Below the pieces are notes generated by a model. It was not told the origin of the DNA and ran no database searches. It saw only the letters and a list, made by a program, of their open reading frames with translations. 64,000 nucleotides of DNA from Caballeronia pedi. GTDB lineage: Bacteria; Pseudomonadota; Gammaproteobacteria; Burkholderiales; Burkholderiaceae. Positions 50,495 through 58,752 of the stretch are shown here, in pieces. The DNA is taken from contig NZ_FCOE02000021.1 of the NCBI RefSeq assembly GCF_001544915.2, positions 1-64,000 of the forward strand, written 5' to 3'. The translations under genes and the position numbers were made by a program. Each line of letters opens with the position of its first letter. Position 1 is the first letter of the stretch.

Positions 50495-51262
50495 TTACAG
50501 CTGATAGCCGTAGGACTTGATCACCGCGGCAGCCTTCGGGCCCTTCAGGTAATCGATGAACTGCTTGGCGACCGGATTGTCCTTGCCCTTGCTCAGGATC
50601 ACGGCGTCCTGCCTGATCGGCTCATGCAGGTCAGCGGGCACAACCCACGCCGAGCCGCTCGTGATCTTGCCGTCCTTGTAGATTTGCGAGAGCGCGACGA
50701 AACCGAGCTCCGCATTGCCCGTCGCGACGAACTGCTGCGTCTGCGAGATGTTCTGGCCTTCGACGACCTTCGGCTTGATCTCCGTAGCCAGGCCGAGCTT
50801 GTCGAGCGTCTGATACGCGGCGAGACCGTAGGGCGCGGCCTTCGGGTTCGCAATCGCGATGTGCTTGAAGTCATTTTTCTTCAGCACGTCACCCTTGTCG
50901 TCGACGTAGCCGTCCTTCGCGGACCACAGCGCGAGTGCGCCCGTCGCGTAGGTGAAGCGGCTGCCGGCAACGGTCGCGCCTTCGCTGTCGAGCTTGGCGG
51001 GCGTGGAGTCGTCGGCGGCGAGGAACACTTCGAACGGCGCGCCGTTCTTGATTTGCGCGTAGAACTGACCCGTCGCCCCGAAGGACGCGACGACCTTGTT
51101 GCCCGTATCCTTTTCGAAGTCGGCGGCGATCGCCTGCACGGGCGCCGTGAAGTTCGCTGCAACCGCGACCTGCACCTCACCGGCAAGCGCAGACGTTGCG
51201 GCGATGCCCGCGGCTAATGGAACGAAGGCGGAAAGCAAAGCGCGCAAAATACGAGTCTTCAC
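50495..51262 (-). CDS. modA: periplasmic molybdate-binding protein ModA, GTG start
   Basis: 255 residues from a GTG at 51262, chosen because AAGGAG lies six bases upstream and the protein then starts with a compact signal peptide (MKTRILRALLSAFVPLAAGI, cleaved near ALA). The mature protein has AANFTAPVQAIAADFEK, FGATGQFYAQIKNGAPFEVF (read as overlapping motifs) and the C-terminal FIDYLKGPKA of ModA. It captures molybdate or tungstate in the periplasm. A ModE-type palindrome lies about 100 bp upstream. Confidence 0.94.
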   Translation of the reverse strand: MKTRILRALLSAFVPLAAGIAATSALAGEVQVAVAANFTAPVQAIAADFEKDTGNKVVASFGATGQFYAQIKNGAPFEVFLAADDSTPAKLDSEGATVAGSRFTYATGALALWSAKDGYVDDKGDVLKKNDFKHIAIANPKAAPYGLAAYQTLDKLGLATEIKPKVVEGQNISQTQQFVATGNAELGFVALSQIYKDGKITSGSAWVVPADLHEPIRQDAVILSKGKDNPVAKQFIDYLKGPKAAAVIKSYGYQL

Positions 51263-51361
51263 GTAAAGCTCCTTGAATCGAGTTGAAATTCTGTTTATGG
51301 ATCGACGTCGGATGGCACGCTGAATGGCCGCGAGCGTGTGGCTGTGCGGCTCGGCGAGCAC

Positions 51362-51385
51362 CGTAATATATACGACTATATTACG
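51362..51385. promoter_or_regulatory. ModE-type operator (Mo-box) of modABC
   Basis: CGTAATATA (51362-51370) and TATATTACG (51377-51385) are perfect 9-bp arms around a 6-bp spacer. This closely matches the ModE binding pattern (CGnTATATA-N6-TATATAnCG type), where Mo-loaded ModE represses mod genes. Confidence 0.85.
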
Positions 51386-51540
51386 TCCGCGTGTTGCCGC
51401 CCGGTGACATGCCGGACATAGGACTCGTCGGATGATTGTTCCGCGACTGATTTGTGAGTCATGCTCAAATATTCGAGTTGACCTCGACAGCGCTTTTCGT
51501 GGACACTAATCGATCAAAGGCAAAGCTGTCAGTCTGAATA

Positions 51541-51559
51541 AATTGAGCGACGCTCAATT
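51541..51559. promoter_or_regulatory. perfect palindromic operator before the enoyl-CoA hydratase gene
   Basis: AATTGAGCG-A-CGCTCAATT is a perfect 9+1+9 palindrome 22 bp before the start codon and overlapping the likely transcription start. The form suits a TetR-family repressor. Confidence 0.8.
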
Positions 51560-51580
51560 CAGGCGCATCAGGAGACAACC

Positions 51581-52378
51581 ATGACCGACGCAGCGAATCT
51601 GCAACGCCTTAAGCTCGGCATCGAAGGACACGTCGCGCGCGTGACGCTCGATCGCCCCGACGTGCGCAACGCCTTCGACGACGCGACCATCGTCGAGCTG
51701 ACCGCCGCCTTCCGCGCGCTCGACGACGACGCCAACGTGCGCGTGGTCATCCTCGCCGCGAGCGGCCCGGCGTTCTGCGCGGGCGCGGACCTCAACTGGA
51801 TGAAGCGCATGGCGGGCTATTCGGAAGCGGAAAATCGCGCCGATGCACTCGGCCTCGCGACGATGCTCCACACGATCTACGCGTGCTCGAAGCCCGTGAT
51901 CGCGCGCGTTCAGGGTGACGCCTACGCGGGCGGCATGGGCCTCGTCGCGGTCTGCGATATCGCGGTCGCGGCGCAGGCGGCGCACTTCTGTCTCTCCGAA
52001 GCGAAGCTCGGCCTGATGCCCGCGACCATCGCACCGTACGTGATTCGCGCGATGGGCGCGCGCGCGGCGCATCGCTATTTCGTGTCGGCGGAGCGCTTCG
52101 ATGCCGCCGAAGCGCTGCGGCTCGGCTTCGTGCATGAAGCCGTCGCCGCCGATCAACTCGATGCGCGCGTCGACGCGATCGCCGCGAGCATCGCAGCGAA
52201 CAGTCCGAACGGCGTGCGCGAGTGCAAGCAGCTGGTCGCGGACTTCGCGGGCAAGGACATCGACGAATCCTTGATCGGGGAGACGGCCGAGCGCATCGCG
52301 CGGATTCGCGCATCGGACGAAGGGCGCGAAGGCGTGCGCAGTTTCCTCGAGAAGCGCAAGCCGTCCTGGCTCGGCTGA
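51581..52378 (+). CDS. enoyl-CoA hydratase/isomerase, methylglutaconyl-CoA-hydratase-like
   Basis: 265 residues, crotonase fold. The oxyanion motif is GPAFCAGADLNWMKRM; the AGGMGLVAVCDIAVA loop and LSEAKLGLMPATIAPYV carry a catalytic Glu. The ADLNWM and LGLMPATIAPYV segments are characteristic of the LiuC/AtuE (methylglutaconyl-CoA or isohexenylglutaconyl-CoA hydratase) branch of leucine and terpene degradation. GGAGA lies eight bases upstream. The remaining liu genes are not in the window. A GST-like gene starts 14 bp downstream. Confidence 0.88.
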   Translation: MTDAANLQRLKLGIEGHVARVTLDRPDVRNAFDDATIVELTAAFRALDDDANVRVVILAASGPAFCAGADLNWMKRMAGYSEAENRADALGLATMLHTIYACSKPVIARVQGDAYAGGMGLVAVCDIAVAAQAAHFCLSEAKLGLMPATIAPYVIRAMGARAAHRYFVSAERFDAAEALRLGFVHEAVAADQLDARVDAIAASIAANSPNGVRECKQLVADFAGKDIDESLIGETAERIARIRASDEGREGVRSFLEKRKPSWLG

Positions 52379-52392
52379 GCGGAGATACCGAC

Positions 52393-53061
52393 GTGATTAC
52401 GCTGCATCATTGCGTGAGCGCGCGTTCGTTCCGGCCGCTGTGGGCGCTGGAAGAGATCGGCGTGCCGTACGAGCTGAAGATGCTGCCGTTTCCGCCGCGC
52501 GTGCTCGCTCACGCGTTCAAGGAAGTGAACCCGCTCGGCACGATTCCGCTGCTGGAGGACGGCGCGCTTTCGATGACCGAATCGGCTGCGATCTGCCAGT
52601 ATCTGGCGGCGCGCCACTCGCCGGGCGTGCTCGACGTCGCGCCGCACGAAGCCGATTTCGGCCGCTATCTCAATTTCGTGCATTTCGGCGAAGCGACGCT
52701 CACCTTTCCGCAGACGCTCGTCCTGCGCTATACGCATCTGGAGCCGCCGGAGCGTCGGCAGCCGCAAATCGTCGACGACTACGCGCGCTGGTTTCACGCG
52801 CGCCTGCGCACGCTCGCGCCGCTGCTGGCCGCGCAGCCGTTTCTGTGCGCGGGGCGCTTCACGGCGGCGGACATTTCCGTCGGCTATGCGCTGATGCTCG
52901 CGGAGCTGATCGATCTGAACGAGCGCTTCGCCCCATCGATTGCCGATTACTGGAGCCGCCTGCGCGAGCGCGACGGCTTCATCCGCGCGATGCGCGCCCA
53001 GGAGGCCGCGGCGCTCGCCCAGAACGTGCCGACCATTCCCTCGCCGAAACTGCGTCCGTAG
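52393..53061 (+). CDS. glutathione S-transferase family protein, GTG start
   Basis: 222 residues. GST N-terminal thioredoxin fold (ITLHHCVSARSFRPLWALEE, NPLGTIPLLEDG, ESAAICQYLA) and an all-helical C-terminal domain (FTAADISVGYALML). The Ser/Arg pair in SARSFRP suggests a Beta/Nu- or Theta-like class with Ser or Cys as catalytic residue. A GTG start with GGAGA eight bases upstream fits best. It begins 14 bp after the hydratase gene and is probably co-transcribed with it. Confidence 0.88.
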   Translation: MITLHHCVSARSFRPLWALEEIGVPYELKMLPFPPRVLAHAFKEVNPLGTIPLLEDGALSMTESAAICQYLAARHSPGVLDVAPHEADFGRYLNFVHFGEATLTFPQTLVLRYTHLEPPERRQPQIVDDYARWFHARLRTLAPLLAAQPFLCAGRFTAADISVGYALMLAELIDLNERFAPSIADYWSRLRERDGFIRAMRAQEAAALAQNVPTIPSPKLRP

Positions 53062-53184
53062 TTACCCTCCTTCAAGTCCCCCCGTCCGTAGGGCTGTGCG
53101 AAGCGCCGCGCAGCCGTACTCTTCACATCACGCGCTGACGTTCACGCGCGCCGATTCCGAGAGATCTTCTTGACGAGGTTGGCA

Positions 53185-53367
53185 ATGGCTGTCTTTTCCT
53201 GGTTCCTGTCCGTGGTTGTCGCGCTGCTTGCGACGGCCACCATCGCGATGGCGCTGCCGCGCTCCGCCTCCGACGAGTTGAGCGCCACCGCGCCGCAGTC
53301 GGTTTTCAGTATCGAGATGAATCGCGTCGACGCCATGCTCGCGTCCTGCGTGCCGAAGGGCGACTGA
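53185..53367 (+). CDS. small membrane-anchored or exported protein
   Basis: 60 residues. A single hydrophobic segment (FSWFLSVVVALLATATIAMA) at the N-terminus is followed by a short polar tail with one Cys. GAGG lies seven bases before the ATG. It could be an uncleaved membrane anchor or a signal peptide ending near AMA-LP. No family was recognised. Confidence 0.55.
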   Translation: MAVFSWFLSVVVALLATATIAMALPRSASDELSATAPQSVFSIEMNRVDAMLASCVPKGD

Positions 53368-53677
53368 GTCCGGCGGCGCGCACGGGGCGCATTGCCGGGC
53401 GTCGGATGGAAGTGTTGTCGAATCAATGCGTTGCAGCAGTACCCAGAACGATATCCACAGCCTTGTGCACGGAAACTGTGGAAAAGTCCGCGGCTCGCAA
53501 TGCACGAGCCTGCGAAGCAAACCCCAAGCCTTGCGCGCGGGGCGCGTCGGGAGACCAACCCAAACGACAAGACCGAAGCTCCGTGCGGATGCCATGCCTC
53601 GACGGGGAGGCAAATTCCGCTATATTCGAGCGCTGATGCGCGCCCGACGGGCCGCACCGCACGGAGAGCTTCGACGG
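53368..53677. other. 310-bp region before the DUF1016 gene
   Basis: It holds the second copy of the 37-bp DnaA-box-like repeat (53450-53486). An open reading frame in phase with the downstream gene spans much of it, but it lacks a ribosome binding site and conserved sequence. Confidence 0.5.
53450..53486 (+). repeat. 37-bp dispersed repeat with DnaA-box-like elements, copy 2
   Basis: It matches the reverse complement of 18459-18495 at 33 of 37 positions. It contains ATATCCACA, TTGTGCACG and, inverted, TGTGGAAAA (that is TTTTCCACA), each one or two mismatches from TTATNCACA. Confidence 0.8.
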
Positions 53678-54832
53678 ATGAGCAAACACGAGATCGCCGC
53701 AGACGACTACGACGAATTCCGCTCGGGCATCGTGGATGTGCTCGAGAGCGCGCGGCGCGCCGCCGCACGAAGCGTCAATGCGATCATGACGGCATCGTAT
53801 TGGGAAATCGGTCGACGGATCGTCGAATCGGAGCAGGGCGGGGCACATCGGGCGGTCTACGGGGACACGCTGATCGCGCGGCTGGCCAGCGATCTCACGA
53901 GCCGTTTTGGCAGGGGATTCGGCAAGGCGAACCTCGCCAATATGCGCGCCTTCTATCAGCAATGGCCGCTGGAAACGATTTTCCAGACAGCGTCTGGAAA
54001 ATCCCCGATGGCTTCGCCAATACTCCAGACGGCGTCTGGAGAATCCGCACTCTCCTTGCCGTCCGCTACCGCCGACGTACGACTGGCGTCACTCGCCGCC
54101 CGCTTCGCGCTGCCGTGGTCGGCCTATGTGCGTCTGCTCTCAGTAAAGAGCGACGCGGCGCGCGCTTTTTATGAAACCGAAGCGTTACGGGAAGGCTGGT
54201 CGGTCCGTCAGCTCGACCGGCAAGTGAACAGCCAGCTCTACGAGCGCCTTGCGCTGTCGCGCAACAAGGCCGCGCTGCTGGAACAGGCCGCCGAGCATGC
54301 TCCTGACGATGCGATCACACCCGAGGAAGCGATCAAGGACCCGTTCGTCCTCGAATTCCTCGACATCAAGGACGAGTATTCCGAATCGGATCTGGAGGAA
54401 GCGCTGATCCGGCGCCTCGCGGATTTTCTGCTCGAACTCGGCGACGACTTCGCGTTCATCGGACGACAGAGACGGTTGCGCATCGACGACACCTGGTTTC
54501 GCGTCGATCTGCTGTTTTTCCATCGACGGCTGAAGTGCCTGGTTGTCGTCGATCTGAAAGTCGGCCGGTTCAGTTATGCGGACGCAGGTCAGATGCATCT
54601 CTATCTGAATTACGCGCGCGAGCACTGGATGAAGCCGGGCGAAAACCCGCCGGTCGGGCTGATTCTGTGCGCGGGAAAGGGCAGTGCCGAGGCGCGCTAC
54701 GCGCTCGACAATCTGCCGAACAAGATTCTGGCGGCCGAATATCAGACGGTGCTGCCTGACGAACGGCTGATCGCGGAAGAACTGGAACGATCGCGCAAGG
54801 CGCTGGATGCGCGGCGCGGCAACGCCGGCTAA
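53678..54832 (+). CDS. YhcG/DUF1016-family PD-(D/E)xK nuclease-like protein
   Basis: 384 residues. The N-terminal domain has the DUF1016-N signature (SYWEIGRRIVESEQGG, GRGFGKANLANMRAFYQ). The C-terminal nuclease domain has RIDDTWFRVDLLFFHRRLKC and VVVDLKVGRF, a D-x~17-DxK arrangement in which the usual ExK is DxK. Function is not established; family members are linked to recombination and to defence or type I restriction loci. The linker near residues 101-122 contains two QTASG repeats encoded by in-frame palindromes. The ATG at 53678 has GGAG eleven bases upstream. No restriction genes are adjacent. Confidence 0.87.
   Translation: MSKHEIAADDYDEFRSGIVDVLESARRAAARSVNAIMTASYWEIGRRIVESEQGGAHRAVYGDTLIARLASDLTSRFGRGFGKANLANMRAFYQQWPLETIFQTASGKSPMASPILQTASGESALSLPSATADVRLASLAARFALPWSAYVRLLSVKSDAARAFYETEALREGWSVRQLDRQVNSQLYERLALSRNKAALLEQAAEHAPDDAITPEEAIKDPFVLEFLDIKDEYSESDLEEALIRRLADFLLELGDDFAFIGRQRRLRIDDTWFRVDLLFFHRRLKCLVVVDLKVGRFSYADAGQMHLYLNYAREHWMKPGENPPVGLILCAGKGSAEARYALDNLPNKILAAEYQTVLPDERLIAEELERSRKALDARRGNAG
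53980..54041. repeat. two in-frame palindromes inside the DUF1016 gene
   Basis: TTTCCAGAC-AGC-GTCTGGAAA (53980-54000) and CTCCAGAC-GGC-GTCTGGAG (54023-54041) are perfect palindromes sharing the core CCAGAC-N3-GTCTGG. Both encode QTASG. Confidence 0.85.
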
Positions 54833-54841
54833 TGCAGGGGC

Positions 54842-54872
54842 AAAAAAAAGCCCGCTTCAGATGAGCGGGCTT
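54842..54872 (-). terminator. Rho-independent terminator of the sorbosone-dehydrogenase/cytochrome operon
   Basis: Stem AAGCCCGCT / AGCGGGCTT with a 7-nt loop. On the - strand it is followed by eight T. It also lies 10 bp after the DUF1016 stop codon, but there is no T-run on the + strand. Confidence 0.88.
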
Positions 54873-55013
54873 GAATCCACATCGGTTGAGACATGGAGGA
54901 GACAGGTGTAAGTATAAACCCTTAAGTCTCCACGTCAACACCTAAAACAAAAAAAATCGCAATCGGGTTTGTACCGCAGCGAATTTGCAACACATTTACA
55001 ACATTCGACGTAC

Positions 55014-55331
55014 TCACTGCTTGCCGAGGCTGTGGTAATACGCGGCCAGATTGGCGACATCCGCGTCGGTCAGGGTTTTCGCCATCATCGTCATCATCTC
55101 GTTCTTGCGCTCGCCGGTGCGGAAATCGTTGAGCGCCTTCACGAGATATTCCTCCGTCTGGCCGGCCAGATTGGGCGCTTCCGGCAGTTTCGACATGCCA
55201 TCGATGCCATGACACGCCGCGCATTGCGTCGCTTTCGCGCGCCCGGCCTTGATGTCGCCCGCGCCGAACGACGCCTGCGACATCGCCGCCAGAACGCTGG
55301 CCAGCACCGCCGCCGTCAGCGCATGCTTCAT
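55014..55331 (-). CDS. small c-type cytochrome (c4/c553-like)
   Basis: 105 residues with a 24-residue signal peptide. One heme c site, Cys37-Ala-Ala-Cys40-His41, and a Met-rich region (NEMMTMMAKTLTD) that can supply the axial ligand. It is a periplasmic electron carrier. Its ATG overlaps the stop codon of the upstream dehydrogenase (ATGA), so it most likely takes electrons from that enzyme. Confidence 0.92.
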   Translation of the reverse strand: MKHALTAAVLASVLAAMSQASFGAGDIKAGRAKATQCAACHGIDGMSKLPEAPNLAGQTEEYLVKALNDFRTGERKNEMMTMMAKTLTDADVANLAAYYHSLGKQ

Positions 55332-56596
55332 TTGGCCCCCGTATACGAAATGCGATAGATCGCGCCCGCGTAATCGTCGGAGACGAGGAGCGAGCCGTCC
55401 TGCAGCATCTGCACGTCGACGGGGCGGCCCATGTATTCGCCGGTCGGCGTGAGCCAGCCTTCCGCGAAGACTTCCGCCTCGCCCGCGGTGCCATCGTCCT
55501 TGACCGGGATGTACATGATGCGCGCGCCGATCGGCGTGGTGCGGTTCCACGAGCCATGCTCCGCATCGAAGATGCCGCCCTGATACTTCTGCGGGAACAT
55601 CTTGCCGTTGTAGAACGACATGCCGAGGTCGGCGGCGTGCGCGGCGAACTCGACCTGCGGGAACACGACGCCCGCCGGCGGATTCTGGTCCTTGTAGTCC
55701 ACCGTGCGCACCTTGCCGCCGCCGTACCACGGGAAGCCGAAATTCTCGCCGGCTTTCGTCGCGTGATTCAGCTCGCCGGGCGGAACGTCGTCGCCCATGC
55801 CGTCGACCTGGTTATCCGTGAACCAGAGCGTCTTGTCCTTCGGATTGAAATCGAGGCCGACCGAATTGCGCACGCCGTGCGCATAGACTTCGCGGTTCTT
55901 GCCGTCCTGATCCATGCGGATGATGCCGGCGAGCCCGTTCTTGTCGAGTTCGGCGAGTTTGTCTTTCGGCGGCACGTTCCACGGCTGGCCGAGCGCGATG
56001 TACAGCTTCTTGTCGGGTCCGATGCGGCATGCGCGCGCGCCGTGGTTGAAGCTTTCGAACGCGGTCGGAATGAGCTTGCCCTGCGGCACGACGACCGCCG
56101 CCGCCACGTCCGGGCCGCCTTCGCCGAAGAACTGCGCGGCGGGGAAGGCGAGTACGCGATTCTGCTCGACGACATACAGCACGCCGTCGGGCGAGAAACA
56201 CACGCCGTTGGGCACCTTGAACGTCACCGACGACGCGAACTGCACGACGTCGCTCGCGACGCGCTGCTTGGTGCGATCGGTCACCTGCCACACGCGATTC
56301 TTGCGCGTGCCGACGAACACGACGCCCGTCGACGGCTCGATCGCCATGTGCCGCGCCTCCGGCACGACCGCGTACAGCTCGATCTTGAAGCCCGGCGGCA
56401 GCTTGATCTGTTCGAGGTTCTTGCGCAGCGCGTCGGCGGTCGGTCCGGCCTGCGGGATTTTTTCCGCCGGCGTGGCGTTGCCGGTCTGACGGAAATTGGA
56501 AAGCGTATTGACGTTGTCTTGCGCGGCGTTCGCATACGGCAGGCAGGCGAACATCGCACCGACGGCCAACGGCAAAAGCTTGAGCGTTGCGTTCAT
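55328..56596 (-). CDS. periplasmic sugar/sorbosone dehydrogenase-like beta-propeller (PQQ-type)
   Basis: 422 residues with a 24-residue signal peptide (MNATLKLLPLAVGAMFACLP, then YANA). The rest is a GDH/L-sorbosone-dehydrogenase-like six-bladed propeller: FKIELYAVVPEARHMAI, PNGVCFSPDG, NHGARACRIG, AGIIRMDQDG, VGLDFNPKDK, EHGSWNRT. Members oxidise sugars or sorbosone with PQQ, although PQQ use in this subgroup is inferred. AGGAGA lies eight bases upstream of the ATG. Translationally coupled to the cytochrome c gene, forming a periplasmic oxidation unit. Confidence 0.88.
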   Translation of the reverse strand: MNATLKLLPLAVGAMFACLPYANAAQDNVNTLSNFRQTGNATPAEKIPQAGPTADALRKNLEQIKLPPGFKIELYAVVPEARHMAIEPSTGVVFVGTRKNRVWQVTDRTKQRVASDVVQFASSVTFKVPNGVCFSPDGVLYVVEQNRVLAFPAAQFFGEGGPDVAAAVVVPQGKLIPTAFESFNHGARACRIGPDKKLYIALGQPWNVPPKDKLAELDKNGLAGIIRMDQDGKNREVYAHGVRNSVGLDFNPKDKTLWFTDNQVDGMGDDVPPGELNHATKAGENFGFPWYGGGKVRTVDYKDQNPPAGVVFPQVEFAAHAADLGMSFYNGKMFPQKYQGGIFDAEHGSWNRTTPIGARIMYIPVKDDGTAGEAEVFAEGWLTPTGEYMGRPVDVQMLQDGSLLVSDDYAGAIYRISYTGAK

Positions 56597-56830
56597 CTGG
56601 TTTGTCTCCTGTTGTTATAGAACGGAGCGCGCGTGCCGGCGCGTCCGGTCCCATGCTCTTCGGAAATTGCACTGAACAACACACGACTACTTTCGCCGAA
56701 GCGCGCGGCCCGGAAAGCAACCGGCGTGAACGCCACGACGCTGCCTGCAGTGAACAATCTTAGGATAGAAAACGCTTTTGTAAGCAGTGGACGACTAACT
56801 TTCGCGGCCGGGCATCCGCTCATGCAGCAT

Positions 56831-57589
56831 CTATTTCCGGCCGTCGAATAGAAACACGTTCGAGCGGTCCGGGCTCGGCAACGCAACCAGGAGACGCGGG
56901 CCGTCGAGCACGGCGTTACCGGTCACGGTGGCGTCGGGAATCGGGCAGGGCGCGGGGCCGAAGGTCACCGAGACGTCGTACGCGTTCGCGCCTTCGTGCG
57001 GCGCCACCGTGCCCTTGAAGATGCAGCCGGAGGTCGTCGTGCCGGCCAGATAACCGTCGCCGGCGACGGTGATGCGCGTCTGTGTCGTTCCGCCGAGCGC
57101 CATGCCGCGCCCGCTGTAGAGGCCGCCCGCGTTGGCGCGGCTCGGCGCGATGTCGAGCATCGACGCGGCGCTGCCGGAAAACGCGAGTCCCGCGCTGCCG
57201 TCCTTGTTCGCGACGGTTGCATCGACGGCGGGCGCCTGCGCGAAGTTAGCGCTGAACACGGCGGGCGACGCGGGCGCCTTGCCTACGCGATAGTCGAACG
57301 CCGAATTGCTGGTGAAGCGTCCGTCGCCCGACTGCGCGCCGTTGGTCGCGACCGCGACGCCCGCGAGTCCCGTGCCGCCCGCGCCTCCGTAGAAGAGATA
57401 CGCGGTGCCGTTGAAGAGCATCAGCAGCGTGGCTTCGGCCGTGCTGCCTTTGAGCGAGCCTTTGTAGACGCCGCCGGAAGGCAGGGTCGTCGTGGTGGCG
57501 CCGGGTGGCGGGGCGGTATTGGAGCCGTCGGTGGAACACGCAGCGAGAGCGACGGCGCAAACCACGATGGGAATCGCGTTTCTTGTCAT
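56831..57589 (-). CDS. putative lipoprotein of unknown function
   Basis: 252 residues. Lipoprotein signal peptide with lipobox LAAC (Cys18). The mature part is Gly/Ala/Thr-rich, with beta-strand-like repeats (GVYKGSLKGSTAEATLLMLF, GLYSGRGMALGG) and two further Cys (SGCIFKG, APCPIP). No domain was recognised; similar lipoproteins in the group are annotated only as hypothetical. It is 234 bp upstream of the sorbosone-dehydrogenase gene on the same strand, too far to assume an operon. Confidence 0.75.
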   Translation of the reverse strand: MTRNAIPIVVCAVALAACSTDGSNTAPPPGATTTTLPSGGVYKGSLKGSTAEATLLMLFNGTAYLFYGGAGGTGLAGVAVATNGAQSGDGRFTSNSAFDYRVGKAPASPAVFSANFAQAPAVDATVANKDGSAGLAFSGSAASMLDIAPSRANAGGLYSGRGMALGGTTQTRITVAGDGYLAGTTTSGCIFKGTVAPHEGANAYDVSVTFGPAPCPIPDATVTGNAVLDGPRLLVALPSPDRSNVFLFDGRK

Positions 57590-57766
57590 TCAGGACTCCG
57601 GTCGCGAGCGATGAGAGTTCTGTATAAGCGCTTCAATCATGCAGGTCAAGCACGCCGCGCGTCCTCATTCACGCCTCATTCAGCGTCTTTACGATGCATT
57701 TCATGGCGCCGCGCTACAAAGCGCGGGCCGATCCCAACAAGACATCGTCCGATCTGAGGAGAAAAA

Positions 57767-58243
57767 ATGAACAAGTCGACTATCGCGGTCTGCGCACTGG
57801 CCGTTGCCTGCACGGTGGGAATGAGCGGGTGCGCGTCGATGGGCAGTTCCGCCGACGTCTACAACAGCATGCAGACCCAGCACGAAGAAACCGTGCGCAT
57901 GGCGACCGTCGAGAGCGTGCGCGGCGTGACGATCGAGAACAACAACGGCCAGTCGAGCCCGCTGGGCGCGCTCGGCGGCGGCCTGCTCGGTGCGGTTGCC
58001 GGCAGCGCGGTCGGGCGCGGGCACGGCTCGCTGCTCGCCGGCGTGATCGGCGGCATTGCGGGCGCGGTGGCGGGCGATCAGGTCCAGGATCATCTCGAAC
58101 GGCAGAAGGGCCTCGAAATCACCGTGCGCCTCGACAATGGCGATCTGCGCGCGATCACCCAGGCCGCCGATGGTCAGATGTTCTACGCCGGCCAGCGCGT
58201 GCGCCTTCTGTCGAGCGGCGGCATCACGCGTGTGACGGCCTGA
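57767..58243 (+). CDS. SlyB/Pcp-family glycine-zipper outer-membrane lipoprotein
   Basis: 158 residues. Lipobox MSGC (Cys22), then a glycine-zipper 2TM motif (LGALGGGLLGAVAGSAVGRG, then LLAGVIGGIAGAVAGDQVQD, read as two blocks) and a C-terminal beta domain (EITVRLDNGDLRAITQ). This is the SlyB/OsmB/Pcp layout. It is probably an outer-membrane structural or stress lipoprotein. A ribosome binding site GAGGAGA precedes the ATG. Divergent from the previous lipoprotein. Confidence 0.85.
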   Translation: MNKSTIAVCALAVACTVGMSGCASMGSSADVYNSMQTQHEETVRMATVESVRGVTIENNNGQSSPLGALGGGLLGAVAGSAVGRGHGSLLAGVIGGIAGAVAGDQVQDHLERQKGLEITVRLDNGDLRAITQAADGQMFYAGQRVRLLSSGGITRVTA

Positions 58244-58255
58244 ACGCGCTTGGCA

Positions 58256-58279
58256 GCGACGCTCGATGATGAGCGTCGC
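58256..58279. terminator. hairpin between convergent slyB-like and VOC-like genes
   Basis: GCGACGCTC (58256-58264), loop GATGAT, GAGCGTCGC (58271-58279). The stem is perfect over 9 bp, but no T-run follows on either strand, so its efficiency is uncertain. Confidence 0.5.
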
Positions 58280-58327
58280 GCAGCACTTCGGCGCATCGAT
58301 GATGCGTCATTCTCGCGGCAGGCGGCG

Positions 58328-58729
58328 TTAGTCCCGACGATAAATCGACGCCTGCGTGCCGCTCTTCGCCCGCCCCCAGATCTGCTCGTCCGTGAGCGTC
58401 GTCTCGATCAGTTCGACGGGCGCGTCGCCGTCCCGAATGACCGCGACGCGAAAGCCATCGATCGGTTCGTATGGGCCGAGCAGAACCGTCTTCCCTTCGA
58501 TCGCCTTCGCCAGATCGCTCACCTTGAACGCCGCGTGCGGCGCCGTGCGCAGCAACTCGGGCAGCGAGCTGCCTTCCTCGAAGCGGTGGTACTGCACGCG
58601 CATGAGTTCGCACTCGGCATCGCTCGTATACATGCGGAACTGCGCGCTGTAGCGCTCGCCTTCGCGCGGCTCGTGCGTCGGGATGCCCATGTGATGGAAC
58701 TCGTAGGTGACGCCGTCTCGGATGAACAT
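58328..58729 (-). CDS. VOC (glyoxalase-fold) superfamily-like protein
   Basis: 133 residues. The pattern FHHMGIPTHEPREGE at the N-terminus, MRVQYHRFEEGSSLPELL in the middle and KTVLLGPYEPIDGFRVAVIR near the end suggests a VOC-type fold with metal-ligand-like His and Glu positions. The assignment is by resemblance only. GGAG is seven bases upstream of the ATG. It follows a 55-aa gene by 23 bp and is probably co-transcribed with it. Confidence 0.65.
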   Translation of the reverse strand: MFIRDGVTYEFHHMGIPTHEPREGERYSAQFRMYTSDAECELMRVQYHRFEEGSSLPELLRTAPHAAFKVSDLAKAIEGKTVLLGPYEPIDGFRVAVIRDGDAPVELIETTLTDEQIWGRAKSGTQASIYRRD

Positions 58730-58752
58730 CGGGTGCTCCAGCGGTGTTCGGT

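Larger units (their letters stand above)
51263..51580. other. divergent modA / enoyl-CoA hydratase control region
   Basis: 318 bp with no gene. It holds a ModE-type palindrome (51362-51385) for modABC and a perfect TetR-type palindrome (51541-51559) for the hydratase gene. An additional loose CTC-N8-GAG symmetry near 51468-51480 was also noticed. Confidence 0.7.

Noticed and set aside
53426..53677. N-terminal extension of the DUF1016 protein upstream of 53678
   Set aside because: It would translate the dispersed repeat and has no conserved sequence; the family N-terminus begins near 53678.
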